Source: Avena insularis | Taxonomy: Eukaryota; Streptophyta; Magnoliopsida; Poales; Poaceae | Reading direction: 5' to 3' | Length of the DNA stretch: 64,000 bases | Assembly: GCA_023614405.1 (NCBI GenBank) | Contig: CM042697.1 | Location: 468,268,744-468,332,743 of the forward strand | Shown here: piece after piece, positions 9,301-22,200 of the stretch | Layout of the letters: each line of letters begins with the position of its first letter | How positions within the stretch are numbered: position 1 is the first letter of the stretch | Notes under the pieces: generated by a model | Seen by the model: only the letters and a program-made list of their open reading frames with translations | Databases searched by the model: none | What the model was told of the DNA's origin: nothing | Position numbers and translations under genes: made by a program

Positions 9301-12292
9301 CTATTGTTTATACACACCCGAATAGTATTTCCCTTTTGGGTTTAGGACTTCTTCATCCAAGAATCCCGCCAATTCCTCCTGAATTTCTCCTACGCGATCC
9401 TTTGGCAGAAGACTGTCCCGTAGACGTTCGATCTGATTTAAAAAAGGATTCAGCCTATATGAATGAAACTAAACACAATTTGATGGTAATTAAAAACTAT
9501 AGAAATTGTTTACGTACGTGGAGTTGCTCTAAATTTCTGTCCTTCTCACAACACGTCTGACGGATGAACTCGCAAACATAGTATCCACATAAATTTTTCC
9601 CTGGGCCCTGCTTCAAACACTTTACGAGAATAGAGTTCAATCAAAAAAATAATCAAGCATGATAATAATGGTATCAAAACTAGAATCAAAGAGATGCGCA
9701 TATATAGCTAGTGGTGCTTACATCTAGTTGTTGAAATGTAAGCTCCTCTTTCCAAACACCCCTAGCCTTGTTGGTGAACCGTTTCCAAGCGCTGCCTGGC
9801 GAAGAAAACGAATAAAAGAAGTTATTAATTACTTGATATCATAAAATTCACGAACGTTGCTGATATAGTGTCGTAATGATTAGAATTACCGCTGGAGAAG
9901 CATCTGCATGTCCTTCCACTGCTCAAGGGGTTTATGTTTCGAGTCCATGACTAGTACACACCATTTGTCAAGTTGAATGATTAACAGAATATAGTGGAAG
10001 CTGCGCATGCATAACTAATCAATTATGTACTTAACATCGAGTAAGCGAAATAGAAAGTGTATACAAGACAATAACACTCACTCAAAGTTGTAAGGTAATG
10101 GTATTCCCTTATGGTTTCTTGAAACCTTAAAGCGTGTACGATATTATCCTCCGTATCCTGGGGGTTTGTTTTGAGATTAGCTTGATGAACCCAATATGGG
10201 CCAATAAACCCAATGTCATAGATTTGTCCTCTGCTGCATTCGAGAATCTCCATTCTGCATATTATAGTATGATTATATACATGCAATAAACGAGGTGAGA
10301 TAGCTAGAGACTAAATTAATTACAGAATTAGTACTTACAGACAATAGGCACTGATGATCGATTTGTCCAAGGCGTCTTGATTGAATAATTGAAATAGGTC
10401 ATCAAATTCAATGGATATCATGTCATCTATTTTTTTCCCATAATGCTTTTTTGTAACACTCAGCACTATCCAGTTAGCCCCGGCCTTTGTGGCATGCATG
10501 TACCAGTTATGCAATCTTCGCATTTTTGTTGGAAGATTATTTACCTCCTCAGGTTTGACGAGAGGTTTGTCGTACTGGTATTTGTATGCTACTTCACTCA
10601 CGGGGAAGTACTCTAACCGATAAGTATCGGGCAATACTCATACCTTGAGCAGCTTAGCCCAGACAGTAACTACCTGGATCATACTGCTCTTCGGCCGCAT
10701 ATTTTATCGACCCCACATTGGTATGGGAAATCACCTTGAGAGGGGCGCAAGACTGTTTTGCTTGTTCTCCGAGCTGGGCAACAGATTTCTCGCTTGCATC
10801 AGTACTGCTCTTTGAGGCTTGTTGTGCCGCATGTGACTTAAGAATAGAACGCTCATAGTCTGATGACAGCTTTGGCTCAAGTTGATGAAGAGTCTTTAGC
10901 ATTTTGAATACTCTGGCTTTTTCTTCTTTGGTGTTGGGGAACTCTGGCTATTTCGGCCGCCTCAGCTTAGCGAAAAACGCTGTCGTTTCCGCATCAACGA
11001 TAGTCGTAGTCTCCTCTTTAGTACAGTCATAAGCTCTCTTGGGAGAAACCTTTGGTACTTTTGGAAGAGGCTCTTGTTTACGTTTTGGCGATCGCTTACC
11101 ACGATGCAGAGTAGCGGTGGTACGCTTACGCTTTTTATCCTGAGGCACCGGCGATGGCTGCGCCAGAGATTGGTGAGGCAACGGAGCCAGGTGAGGCGAC
11201 GAAGATGGCTGCCGCGGCGGCGACGACCTCGCTGGAGACGGGTGAGGCGGCGACGAAGATGGCCTTGGCGTGTGATTTCAAAGCACGATACATTCCTTTG
11301 GCCATAGAATGGTGACTTTTGTTGTGTCTCCTAGTACAGTCACATCCCCTTCACCTGCAGGGTAGTCAAGATCCAAAACTTCAAAGGTGGGCATGATTTC
11401 ATCCACCCCGACAACAGCGTAGCCCTATGGAACCGGACGACAGTGGTAAGTTGGTGTGGGTCCAATTGGTAAGGCATAGCCGACCGCCACCTTCATTGAT
11501 ATGTTCACAACTTTGACATGTAGCTCGCAGTGTGTCATCTCTGTGATATCATCCACTGGGTAGCCAGCAAGAGCCATCGTCGGTGCACCATCGTCATCGT
11601 CATTGTCATCACCCGGGACCTCGGTGGAAGCCACACTGCTTTTTCTATTATTCGATACGCCGGTAGCATCGAATGCAGGTTCTACCACCATGTGCTGCTG
11701 AGATGGGCCGGTAGTACTTTGCTCTTTAAGTGCGTTAATTTCATCTTGTTGTTTCTTTATTCATTCTTCAATTATACGCATTCGCTCTTTCTGAATATCT
11801 GCTTCAACTTACGCCTTGTCCTTTCTCCTCTGACGGCTTCTATCAGGATATTTCTTCCTCTCTTCGGGAAACCCAGTCCTCCATGGTTTGGAGCCGCTTG
11901 TGCCTCGTGTTCGTCCATCATGTTCCTTATTTCCAAGGGCGAGTGTGAGCTCATCATTCTCTCTATCGGGAATGAAGTCCCCATCTTTAACAGCCTTTAC
12001 TGATTTTCTCATCTTCTCGATTGGCAAGGGGTCTTCTTTATGTCGTATGTTATATATACACATCCCTTCCGAGTCCAACGTGCCCCCATGCCCGTAAAAC
12101 CAATTCCTTGCACGTTCGATCCAATCATCTGTCTCTAGGATGATCTTTTTAGCACGCGGTTCATTCTCAAGTTTCTCCCACTTAGGAATGCCAGCCCTGT
12201 AGCCACCTTGCCCCATAGTATGGTGATACTTCTTGTTAGCAGCATTCAGCTTATTCGTTGCAGACATTTTCTTAGCTTTTCTGATCTCTTGT
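9301..12292 (-). pseudogene. Second CACTA gene, 3' part: DUF8039-like and Ulp1/C48-like protease
   Basis: Reading leftward from the Gypsy insertion point, 12267-11809 encodes a conserved block (GGYRAGIPKWEKLENE, ARNWFYGHGGTL, ENDELTLALGN, RQRRKDK). 11691-11280 encodes a DUF8039-like domain (VAVGYALPIGPTPTYHCRP, then DEIMPTFEVLDLDYPAGEG) broken by a TAG at 11425. A proline- and lysine-rich linker follows (11280-10948). Exons at 10634-10335, 10286-10100, about 10000-9890 and 9600-9330 build a cysteine protease-like C-terminus, with FHYILLII (His), VMDSK (Asp) and NLCGYYVCEFIR (Cys). The last exon ends at a TAG at 9301. Such Ulp1-like ORFs accompany tnp2 in grass CACTA elements; the role in transposition is unclear. 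Several stops and the 12.7-kb insertion make it non-functional. Confidence 0.75.
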
Positions 12293-12793
12293 TGACATGG
12301 TTATACCCTGCGGGTACACGACCTCAGCATACCCAGTCCAGCCCAAGGAAGTCCCACGGCAAATATACGCCGGCCCATGAAGACTGTTGGGTGGCCAAGG
12401 CCCATGACGCCTTCGGATCCTTGGAGAGCAAGACTAGAGTAGATAGAAAATTCAAAGGGGTAAACCCTAAAACCTGTAACCTACTCGGTCTGTGCCTGGG
12501 ACCTGCCTAACTCTATATAAAGGCTACGAGGGACTGACCTAGATCCCTGACCTCATACTTTGGCATAGACACCTCCACGCCAGATTGCATCTGCGTACCC
12601 CTGTAACCTTCGGTTCCGCCGTAATCAAGAGCAGACAAGCAGGAGTAGGGTTTTCCCTCCGGGGGCCTGAACCTGGGTAAACCTCGTGTCCCCGTGTTGC
12701 TTGTTTTCTAACCGTTCCGCGATCTCTAGCATCCCCATCTTCTCCAAAACCCAAGTCCATAACAATGGGCATTGACGAGTCGAAACCTCGTCA
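12293..12793 (+). repeat. Gypsy 5' LTR
   Basis: 501 bp, TGACATGG to CTCGTCA. A TATA box (TATATAA, 12514-12520) lies in CTAACTCTATATAAAGGC, giving a likely U3/R boundary about 30 bp downstream. Confidence 0.93.
12514..12520 (+). promoter_or_regulatory. TATA box of the Gypsy 5' LTR
   Basis: TATATAA in the middle of the LTR. The same motif is kept in the 3' LTR at 24696-24703. It would direct genomic RNA synthesis for the element. Confidence 0.6.
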
Positions 12794-12795
12794 AT

Positions 12796-12813
12796 TGGCG
12801 CCGTCTATGGGAA
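12796..12813 (+). other. Gypsy primer-binding site
   Basis: TGGCGCCGTCTATGGGAA begins two bases after the LTR. TGG complements the CCA end of a tRNA, as is usual for minus-strand DNA priming. Confidence 0.8.
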
Positions 12814-12978
12814 CTGGGGCGTTGATTGTGCGATCGTGACGGTCCCAACCCGACCGATCTACAACTCCGCGGCGACGGATAACCATATCCTCTTCGGCGC
12901 CTTCGACTTCACCGCCCATGTACCGGCCACCATGAAGGACTTCGAGCCCGTTGGCGACGGGCTCGAGATCCTGTTCGG

Positions 12979-15069
12979 GTGCCCCTGTCGTCGATCAGGC
13001 CCGCTTCATGGGCTCCACACCCCGTGCTACGCACCACATCATCAACAGACGAGTCCTATAACAGCAGCAGCTGCAACTCCGATCTATGCGGCCCGCCATC
13101 GGATGAAGGGACCTACGGTTCCGGATTAGAAAGCTACGGCAGCAGCGATTCGATCTACAAGCGCTACCTGTGCGCCGCGGTCATCCAGGATCAAGAGCAC
13201 AATCAGCCACCCACCCCGCAGGGTAGGAACGGTGGAAACAGAAGAAGCCAATCCCCCCCACCCAACAGGGAAAACAACAATCGGGTCATCAACCTCAACG
13301 AGGAAGGATGGGCTCAAGCACGCGAGGCCGTGGCGGGCAACAAGATCCTGCCCGTTGATGCCTCACGAGATCTACTGATGGCATACCACATGCTCCTCAT
13401 CGAGGAGCACAAGAAGCAGATCAAGATGCAGGAAGTGCTGGACAAGCGCAAGCAGGCAGCTTCGGAGTCCAGTGCGCGGCGAGCTGCGCTCTCCGCCATG
13501 GGCATCGGCTCCAGCTCACACGGCAACAACGGGAACAAGCACCATTCTCGGATGGAGAACATGGACCCCAAAGAGTGCCGCAAGGTGACCCGAGCCCTCA
13601 ACGCGTCCTTCATGGAGATGGACGCCGACGGCAACGTCATCCCAAAAACGCCGCAAGCTGTGATCATGGCAGCCACCGCGTACCTCGCGTCCCACCCACC
13701 TCCGGAGGGGGACCCGAAAAGGGCCATGCATAGGTCCGCGCATCGCAGCCATGACTACGACGCTCGAAACAAGATGACGCATCGCAAGATCGACAAGGCA
13801 CGCGCCAAGCGTGTATGCTCGTCTGAATCCGAGATGGACGAAGACGAAGGAGAACTCTGCGGAGCTCGATGCTTCAACAGAACTGTCCGACGGACAAAGA
13901 TGCCGTGAAACTTCAAGCTCCCTTCGGACACTCGGAAATTCGACGACACACAGGACCCCAAGGCGTGGCTCAGTGACCACTTGTCATCCGTCAAGCTGCA
14001 CGGCGGAAGCAGGGAAACCGCCATGCAATGCCTTCAAATTGCGGTGACAACTCGGATCTGGCTAAGCAGCCTATCCTCAGGGTCTATCCGAAGTTGGGAG
14101 GAGCTGGCGTACAGTTTCGTCCGAAACTTCAAAGGCACCAGCAAGAGGCCTGCTTCGATCGAAGAGTTGCGAGCCTGCACTCAACGAACGGGCGAATCCA
14201 TTCGCTCGTACATACTGCGCTGGTCCAACACCAAGATCTCCATGGCGCATATCTCCGAGGAGAGGGCCATCGACGCCTTCAAGGATGGCGTCAAACGCCA
14301 GGACTTCAAGGAAGAACTTGGGCGTGTCAAGCCCAAGACACTCGACCACCTCATGGACATCGCCAATAGGTGGGCCGATGGCGAGTACTCCGTCCACCGA
14401 GCGCACTCGGAGGAGGAAGATGACTACGGCCAGCGACGTGAATGCCGTAGCAAGAGAAGATCGCGCGTCTACGACGATCGCGATGGACCCGACATGGTCG
14501 TGGCTGGCTACGCCGACCGCCGCAATGATGGCAACTGCAACAGCGGCGGATACCGCGGAAACAATTTCCGCAACGGAGGACGCCCAGCACATTCGTGGCT
14601 ACGCCGCAGTCGCGACGACGGACCCTCAGCATACGAAAAACTGTCGGGTCCATGCACCATCCACTTCTACATCGACAAGCAGGATGGTAAGAAGAAGGCA
14701 AGCCACATGCTCAAGGACTGCCGCGAGTTCCAGAAACTCAGCGAAAGCATGGCTCAGATGAGGCAGCAAGCCCCAAACCCTGGATTCGGGAACGCACCCG
14801 CACCAGGCGAGATAGCGCATGGAGCTCCTCCACCACCACCGGTAGGCGGCCCGAACCACCCAGTGGCACCCGCACAGAATAACGGTGGGCACGTGTATCC
14901 CCTGCCGAAAGGGTCACTGATGATCCAAAAAGGGCGCCCCACGAATAGGGTGCAAAAGAAAATCACCCGTCAGATCAAACTGGCTGTAACAGCTCCACCC
15001 GCCATCCCTGAGTACCTCAGCGGATCGGAGTCCTGCATCACGTTCAGCCGTTCGGATCACCCTTGCTAG
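12979..15069 (+). pseudogene. gag: Gypsy gag
   Basis: One frame runs through this segment, broken by TGA at 13906-13908 and closed by TAG at 15067-15069; no clear ATG survives. The second half carries the retrotransposon gag core: WEELAYSFVRNFKGTSKRP, then a GESIRSYILRWSN-type helix, then DAFKDGVKRQDF. This is followed by a basic Arg/Gly/Asn-rich stretch (about 14430-14620) and a proline-rich tail. The product would form the virus-like particle and package element RNA. An N-terminal low-complexity region (about 13000-13900) is typical of this type. The premature stops mean no full capsid protein could be made from this copy. Confidence 0.85.
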
Positions 15070-15711
15070 ATACCTCGCCCAGGTCATGCTGCCCTGGTGC
15101 TGGAGGCACAGATTGGAGGGTTCGAGATGAGCCGCGTCTTCATGGACGGCGGCAGCGACATCAACCTGATGTTCGCAAGCACCCTAGCAGCAATGCGGAT
15201 CCCGTTGTGCAGCTTGGAACAGTCAGACACAACGTTCCATGGCATCGTTCCAGGAAAGGGCATATTCCCCTTGGGAAAGATATGGCTCGACGTCATCTTC
15301 GGCAAGCCGGATAACTTCCGATGCGAACGGCTCGAGTTCGAGGTGGTGGACTGGCCATCACAATACCACGCCATCCTCGGGCGTGTAGCATTCGCAAGAT
15401 TCCTAGCAGTACCGCACTACGCATACCTGCTACTCAAGATGCCAGGACCCAGGGGCGTCATCACGGTCCACGGGAGCTTCACCCGATCGGACCACTGCGA
15501 CAGGGACTTCAACAGAATCTCCCAGTCATTCGGCATGCAAGAGGAGCTCGTAAGGCTCCGCGAGGTGACAGATAATGGGGCACCCTCAGTCGCACGGCAA
15601 AACGCACCTGACATGTCCTTCGACTCCACCGTCAACACAAAGAAGGTGCAGGTCCACCCGACGGACGCCTCCAAGACGGCGCTGATCGCCAACGATCTCA
15701 GCCCCGCATAG
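15070..15711 (+). pseudogene. Gypsy aspartic protease domain
   Basis: It continues in the gag frame after a TAG that looks like a CAG-to-TAG change. FMDGGSDIN holds the active-site Asp in a D-G-G-S context, and YHAILGR is the conserved second motif of retropepsins in this lineage. PHYAYLLLKMPG follows, as in related elements. The domain would cleave the gag-pol polyprotein. A TAG at 15709-15711 separates it from reverse transcriptase without any frame change. Confidence 0.85.
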
Positions 15712-16730
15712 GAAAGCGCGCTCGTCGAATTCCTCCGTGAGCGCTGGGAAATCTTCGCCTGGTGTCCTGCGGACATGCCAGGAGTTCCCAGAGAATTCGC
15801 CGAGAACGCACTCAATGTCTTTCCAGACACCAAACCCGTCAAACAGTCCATCTGGAGACTGTCCGAGCCGCGGGCCGAAGCCATCGGGATTGAAGTCAAC
15901 AGACTACTCGCTGTAAACTTCATCAGGGAGATCAAGGAGAGCGAGTGGCTCGCCAATACTGTAATGGTCCCCAAAAAGGACACGGACATCTGCGGATGTG
16001 CGTGGATTTCACGCCGCTAAACAAGCACTGCCCAAAGGACCACTTTCCTCTCCCTCGGATCGACCAGATCATCGATTCGACTGCAGGATGCGAGAAGCTC
16101 TCCTTCCTCGACGCCTACTCAGGATACAACCAGATTCGACTAAAGGTCGAAGATCAAGAGAAAACGGCGTTCATCACGCTGTTCGGGGTGTTCTGCTACA
16201 ACACAATGCCTTTCGGACTAAAGAACGCAGGTGCTACATACCAGCGGTGCATGCAGGCATGCCTCAAGGACCAGATCGGTCACAACGGCCAAGTCTATGT
16301 CGACGACATAGTCATCAAAACCAGGGAAGCGAGAACGCTCATTGACGATCTCCGCGAGACATTCGATAATCTCGACCGCTACAGGATCAAGCTTAACCCC
16401 AAAAAGTGCGCCTTCGGCGTCCCATCGGGTCAGCTACTTGGTTACTTTATCTCCCAGTGAGGGATCGAGGCGAACCCGAAGAAAATACGGGCGATCATGG
16501 CTATGGAGAAGTCGAAAAACCTCAAAGGTGTCCAGCAACTTGCAGGACGAATAGCGGCATTAAGCAGATTCATCAGCCGCATGGGCGAGAAGGCACTGCC
16601 ATTCTACCAGCTGTTGCGCAAGGCCGACAAATTCGAGTGGACGCTCGAGGCGGATGACGCATTCGAAGATCTAAAGCGGCTGCTTTCTACCTCGCCCGTC
16701 CTGGTCACGCCAAAGGAGCGCTAACCCTTA
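15712..16730 (+). pseudogene. Gypsy reverse transcriptase
   Basis: The upstream connection (PVKQSIWRLSEPRAEAI) is in the gag-protease frame. One base is missing near 15990, after which the frame shifts and encodes MCVDFTPLNKHCPKD, FLDAYSGYNQI, MPFGLKNAGATYQR and the catalytic YVDD (16296-16307). The connection domain follows (GRIAALSRFISRMGEKALPF). Stops at 16458-16460 (TGA) and 16722-16724 (TAA) interrupt it. All main RT motifs are recognisable, so this copy decayed by point lesions and not by large deletion. Confidence 0.9.
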
Positions 16731-17560
16731 CTGCTGTACATAGCAGCTACACACCAGGTGGTGAGCACCGTACTGGTGGTCGAGCGACCCGAAGAGGGCA
16801 AGACCCATGGGATCCAATGCCCAATCTACTACCTCAGCGAGGTATCGACGCCAAAAAGCAGAGGTACCCTCACTACCAGAAACTCGCCTACGGCGTGTTC
16901 ATGACGGCTCGTCGGCTGAGCCATTAATTCCAGGAGCACCAGGTGATGGTCGTCAACGAAGCACCCCTGAACAGCATCCTGAACAATCCGAAGGCCACGG
17001 GATGCGTGGCCCTGTGGGGCATCGAGCTGTAACCCCTAGACATCGCCTACGAGAAACGACTCGCAATCAAATCTCAAGTCCTCCCGGATTTCCTTGTACA
17101 CTGGATGGAGCTACAGCTGCCAGACACCCCAGATATGTCGCAGTCATGGATGATGCATTTCGACGGCTCCAAACGCGAAGCCGGAGCGGGAGCCGGGGTC
17201 ATACTGACCTCCCCGCAGGGTGACAAGATGAAGTATGTCCTCCGGATGAAGTTTTGAGCTTCCAACAACGAGGCAGAATACAAAGCCCTCATCCACGGCA
17301 TGAGGATGGAAAATATCTGCGGCGCAACATGCCTAGTCATCTATGGTGACTCCAACCTCGTCGTCCAACAAACGATGAACGAGTGCGACACACACGCCAA
17401 AAACATGATCGCGTACCGCGCACTCTACAACTCACTTAATGGAGAATTTGACGGCCGTGAGCTTCGACACGTCGGGAGAGAAAGCAATGAGGAGGCCGAC
17501 AGACTTGCCAACATTGGCTCCACCTGTGCATGGGTGCCACCAGGCGTGTTCCTCGAACAG
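16731..17560 (+). pseudogene. Gypsy RNase H domain
   Basis: A further frame change near 16853 is followed by TAA at 16925, TAA at 17030 and TGA at 17255. Between them MHFDGSKREAGAGAGVIL carries the first catalytic Asp, SNNEAEYKALIHG the Glu, and VIYGDSNLVVQQ the second Asp. READRLAN-like sequence (NEEADRLANI) closes the active site. It is an RNase H of the extra archaeal-like type seen in some plant Gypsy elements. Confidence 0.8.
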
Positions 17561-18960
17561 ATCTGCGTGCCATCCATCAAGCGGAAATTCCCCAAGGGAT
17601 CACCCGAAGAAGCAGAACACTCGGGGGCCATGCTACCCGAAGGACAGGAAGGACCCGAAAAGCTGGACACAGAAGTCGCCGTGGTCAACCTGATGCAGGT
17701 CATGGCAGTCGAAGAAACTTGGACACGGCCATACCTCCTGTACCTGATAGACAGTGAACTGCCTGACAGCCCGACGGATGTCTGGCGCATATCTCGCCGG
17801 TCCAAAGCCTTCACCATCATCAATGGCGAGCTGTACAAGCGCAGCATTTCGGGTGTACTGCAAAGGTGCATCACCATCGGTAACAGAAAAACCATCCTCC
17901 AAGACATCCACGAGGGCATCTGCGGCCATCATGCAGGCAGCCGTTCCCTTGTCGCCAAAGCTCTACGAGCCGGATTCTACTGGCCCACGGCCATGAACGA
18001 TGCCAAGGACATCGTCCGAAGATGCAACGGGTGCCAAAGGTTCACCGACAAACCCCACGCACCCGGGTCAGAGCTCAGGCCCATACCTTTAGCCTGGCCT
18101 TTCGCCCAATGGGGCCTCGACATGATCGGCAAGCAGCCAAGGTCCTCGAAAGGAGGGCACGTCTACCTCCTGGTCGCAGTCGACAAATTCACCAAGTGGA
18201 TCGAGGCCATGCCGGTCACTAACCTAAAGGGCAAAACTGCCGTCAAGTTCTTTGAATCCATTGTCTACAGGTTCGGCATAACGCATAGCATCATCACTGA
18301 CAATGGATCGAACTTCATCTCCAAAGAATTTCAGGACTTCTACGAAGGCCTCGGAATCAATATCACATATGCCTCAGTGGCGCAGCCGCAAACAAACGGG
18401 CAGGTGGAGAAGGCCAACGGCCTAATCGGCGCTGGCATCAAGAAGCGCCTCATGAGCCCACTCGAGCGACTCGCCGGAGCCTGGAGGAAAGAGCTACCCT
18501 CTGTACCACGCCAAACAGCTCAACCGGCTACACACCATTCTTCACGGTGCACGGAGCCGAAGCCGTGCTACCAGCCGAAGTACGCCACCAGGCCCCCCGG
18601 GTCGTCGCTTATAGCAAAGCCGAATCCACGGCTGCACTCAAAGACGCCGTCGACACACTCGACGAAGCGCGAGACATAGCAGCAGCTAGATCAGCGGTGT
18701 ATCAGCAGAATCTCCGCAACTACCACAGCTGACGGCTACGCCCAAGGTCCTTCGTCGAAGGAGACCTAGTCTTGCGACTCAAGCAAGAGCGACCAAACAA
18801 ATTCGAGTCGCCATGGCAAGGACCCTACATCATCACCGAGGTCATCCCAGGTGGCGCCTATCGCCTCAAGCACATGGAGTCTGGAGTCGCATACTCCAAC
18901 CCATGGAACGTCGCACAACTGCGACGATTCTACCCCAAGCTACCTCCCTCTTTTACTTTC
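17561..18960 (+). pseudogene. Gypsy integrase
   Basis: The zinc-binding H2C2 motif (HHAGSRSLV then CNGCQRF) precedes an rve core with catalytic Asp at 18119, Asp at 18299 (TDNGSNF) and Glu at 18407 (NGQVEKANG). The last two are separated by 35 residues, the canonical DD35E spacing. A small deletion with frame change near 18503 removes a few residues after WRKELPS, and TGA at 18730-18732 breaks the C-terminus. The chromodomain-free tail ends VAQLRRFYP. The catalytic residues are intact although the ORF is not. Confidence 0.88.
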
Positions 18961-19294
18961 AATAAGGCTATTCAGCCAAGGCTACTCAGCCGAACAATGT
19001 ACCTCCTCCATTACGATATGAATAAAGCTAAGTGTCTCGCCCCAAAATTCTGTTTACTACTCGCATTTTACTCCATGCTACAAAGGCATTCGGGGGCTCC
19101 CCCCACCTCACGACTTCGTCGACTGAGAATAACACGTGTACACACGAGTAGCTGACCACGTCAGGCTAACAAAAAGGACACGCATACAAACAAAGCACTA
19201 CGTGCTAAAACAACAACCAAACCTTTATAACAAAGGGCAAAACACGCCCAGTCAAATATACACAAATTTTACATCTATCTTTTTTTTATAGGTA

Positions 19295-22200
19295 CTACCT
19301 ATTCTGAAGAATAACTTGAGCGCGCTGCTCAAAAAGATCTACGATCTGTTCGGCATACTGCCTTACAGCTGCATAGTGTGGACGCATATCCCACTCTCCA
19401 CCATCTGGCCGAAGAGGCGGCCCAGACGCCACAACAGATAAATCTAAATCCGGACGATGCAAACGCACAAGGGAGAGAGCAGCCTTCACCCATGCGACGA
19501 GCTGATGCCGCACCAATTCCTTGACATGATGCACGTTCCGAAACTTCGAGAGCAGACCAGAGAGAGTCGACGGTGCATCATCCAACGGAAACATCACATG
19601 CAGAACCGACGCGAGTGAAGACTTCACCTGACGAAGCACCTGCGATACCTGATGAACGCGATCCTGCACCGTTGCAAGGACCATGGAACGGTCATGGTCC
19701 ATCCAGAAGAACCCGCCGGCCTCCATGTCCTGCTAAGTCAAATAGTTGATCCGAACAGCAACACGCTCCTTCTCCTCTCTTGGAGCAATGTTAGAACCTG
19801 CAATACTTGCAAAAAAGTAAGATGCAAGGCCAGCAGGCGCATCCGAAGTAATGGGCAACAGCTCGAAAAACTCACACTGAAGCTGCTCGGACAAACGAAG
19901 CAACTCCGCCATCAAGTACTCCTCTCTGGCAGCACCCCGATCCGCCTTGGATTTCCAAACGTCGACATGACCACGCACCCCAAGCAACTCTTTCTCGAGG
20001 CTACGAACACGGTCTCGAAGAAACGCAAGCTGCGACGCATCATCCAAGGATGGCCGCAGCTGCGCTGCAGGCGAAGTGTCAACGGGATCAGAACCCGAAG
20101 GATCCTAGATTGATAGAAAGACAAGGAAATGAACAAGCAGTTGAAGGAGCACGAAATTCAGCACATTCATTAAGGTGCAGCAAAAGCCACTCCGTGGCAC
20201 GAGGACTGTTCATCAAAATATTTACAACAAAAGAGGCTACAACTATCCTATAACTACAGCGCCTACAAAGCTGCACCCTGAGTAGCCTTAGAGCCAGATT
20301 GCCTCGCCTTAGCTTCTCCGTGCTGCCTTATCACGTACTCGGCCAGCAGATCAATCAGCTTTGGCCCGTAACGCTTACAGCGAGTAGCATAGGTGGCGAA
20401 GGCTACCTCGGATCCATCAGCAGTCGTCGGCATCCGGAAAGTGACCTGAGGAAGGTCCAGCTCCGCTCCAGCCGCCAAGGCCATTGCCAGCCCGACGGAT
20501 GCGCCAATGCCTTTCTGCTTGCGCTTGTACGTCGCAGGTGCGTCGGCTGACAGCACCTCCGCCAACGCATCCACATCGTCGAGGGCCACGCCCTTGGGGA
20601 CAAGATCCTTGTAAAAACACCCAAGGACCTCTTTGGCCTTGGCAAGCGAGTTGACAACGGTACTGCAGCGATGTTCGACCGTCGCAGTCGCATCATCCAA
20701 AGCGCTCCCATGCTCCAGGGAACCGCGGTCTAATTCGATACCCGCGGCATCTAGACAACAAAGGAAGCAGAATAAATAAAAGAACAGGAAAAGAAAGACC
20801 AGGAAATCAAAAGGTGAAAGTGGAGATACTCACCCGAAATAGCCTTGGCAGCCACCATTAGCTTGCCGGCCACCTCTCTCTCACGCGAGGCAGTGGCGGT
20901 GGCGAGCTGCTCCTCGCGGTCCGTAGCCTCCTGTTGCAGGCGCTCCTTAGCCTCGGACGCTTGGGCCAACTCCAGCTCGAGGCGCTCCTTTGCACCAACG
21001 GCGACCTCGGCCTTCTTCTCCGCTTGACCAAGGCTATTTTTGAGAGCATCAATCTCATGAAGAGAGGCGTTGTAATCCTCTGCAGCAAGCAATACAAATG
21101 TCGGATCGAAGGACAAAATTAAAGAAGAAACAAAAGACCAAGGCATAACAATACCTTGAAGCTGCTTGAGGCTGGCCTCCAACGCCAGGTGCTGCTGCAC
21201 CAGTTGGTTGGCACCTTGCACAAAAGGCTGCACAAAAGACCCACTAGTCAAAAGAAGGGCTCGGGGGCTAAGCCCAAAAAAGAATGAGCAGAAGCAAGTC
21301 ACACATAGAAAAAATGCTCGGGGGTCCCCCCGAGATACGAAAAACAAGCAACAAACTACCCTACAGATGCCCCGGGGGCTCCCCCCGAGGTGGGAAAGAG
21401 AAACAGATCATTTGAAAAAGGCTCGAGGGGCTCCCCCCATGGCAGAAAGCAAAATACTTACATGATTCGACGGCGACTCCGAAGGTCCGCTTGCAGCCTT
21501 CTGAGGCGCAACCACCTGAACCTCCTGCGGAGAAGGATCTGGAGTAGCGCCTTCAGAGGTGGCCACCGTCTGAGGATGAGGAAGAACGACCTTTGACTCC
21601 CCCATCATCTCCCGAGAACCATCACTGGAGGAGCCGTTGGAAGAATGACTGCACCAGGACAAGTTAGAACACGAACAAAGTAAACAGGCAAGAAAAGGCA
21701 ATACAAGACTAAGAAAAACTTACGAGTCAAGGTCGCTCAAGTCAAAGACGGGAGGAGTTCTCCGGACCTTCTTGTCCTCTTTCTTCTTTTCTTCCTTCTT
21801 CCTTCTTCCACTTCGCCAGCGGGTGCGGTGCCACAGCCCGCACGGGAACGGCAGGAATCAGAGAGGAAGAGCCTCCATGCCCATCACTGTGACGTTCAAG
21901 CCACAACAGATTCCTAGGAGTTGGCGGAGTCGAGGCATCCGAAGACTCGCTGGAGCTCCGTGTGCTCTTGCGAGTGTGGTCCTCGCTCGACTCGTTGGCC
22001 TCTTCAGCCGGAGACCGCGCCGATGGCATCTCGGACATGGAATCCACCACTTCATTGTCCGGTGCAGCCGGTAACAATTCGGGAAGTGGTGGCGACATGC
22101 ACGGCACCTTGAACTCCTGCAGAAAAGAAGAAAATTTGTTAGCAAACAAATTCAAGTACAATGTAGTCGAAAATAGCGCTACGCGCACGTCCCGAATCTA

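Noticed and set aside
11074..11307. Arg/Trp-rich plus-strand ORF
   Set aside because: It is the reverse complement shadow of the proline- and lysine-rich linker in the second CACTA gene.
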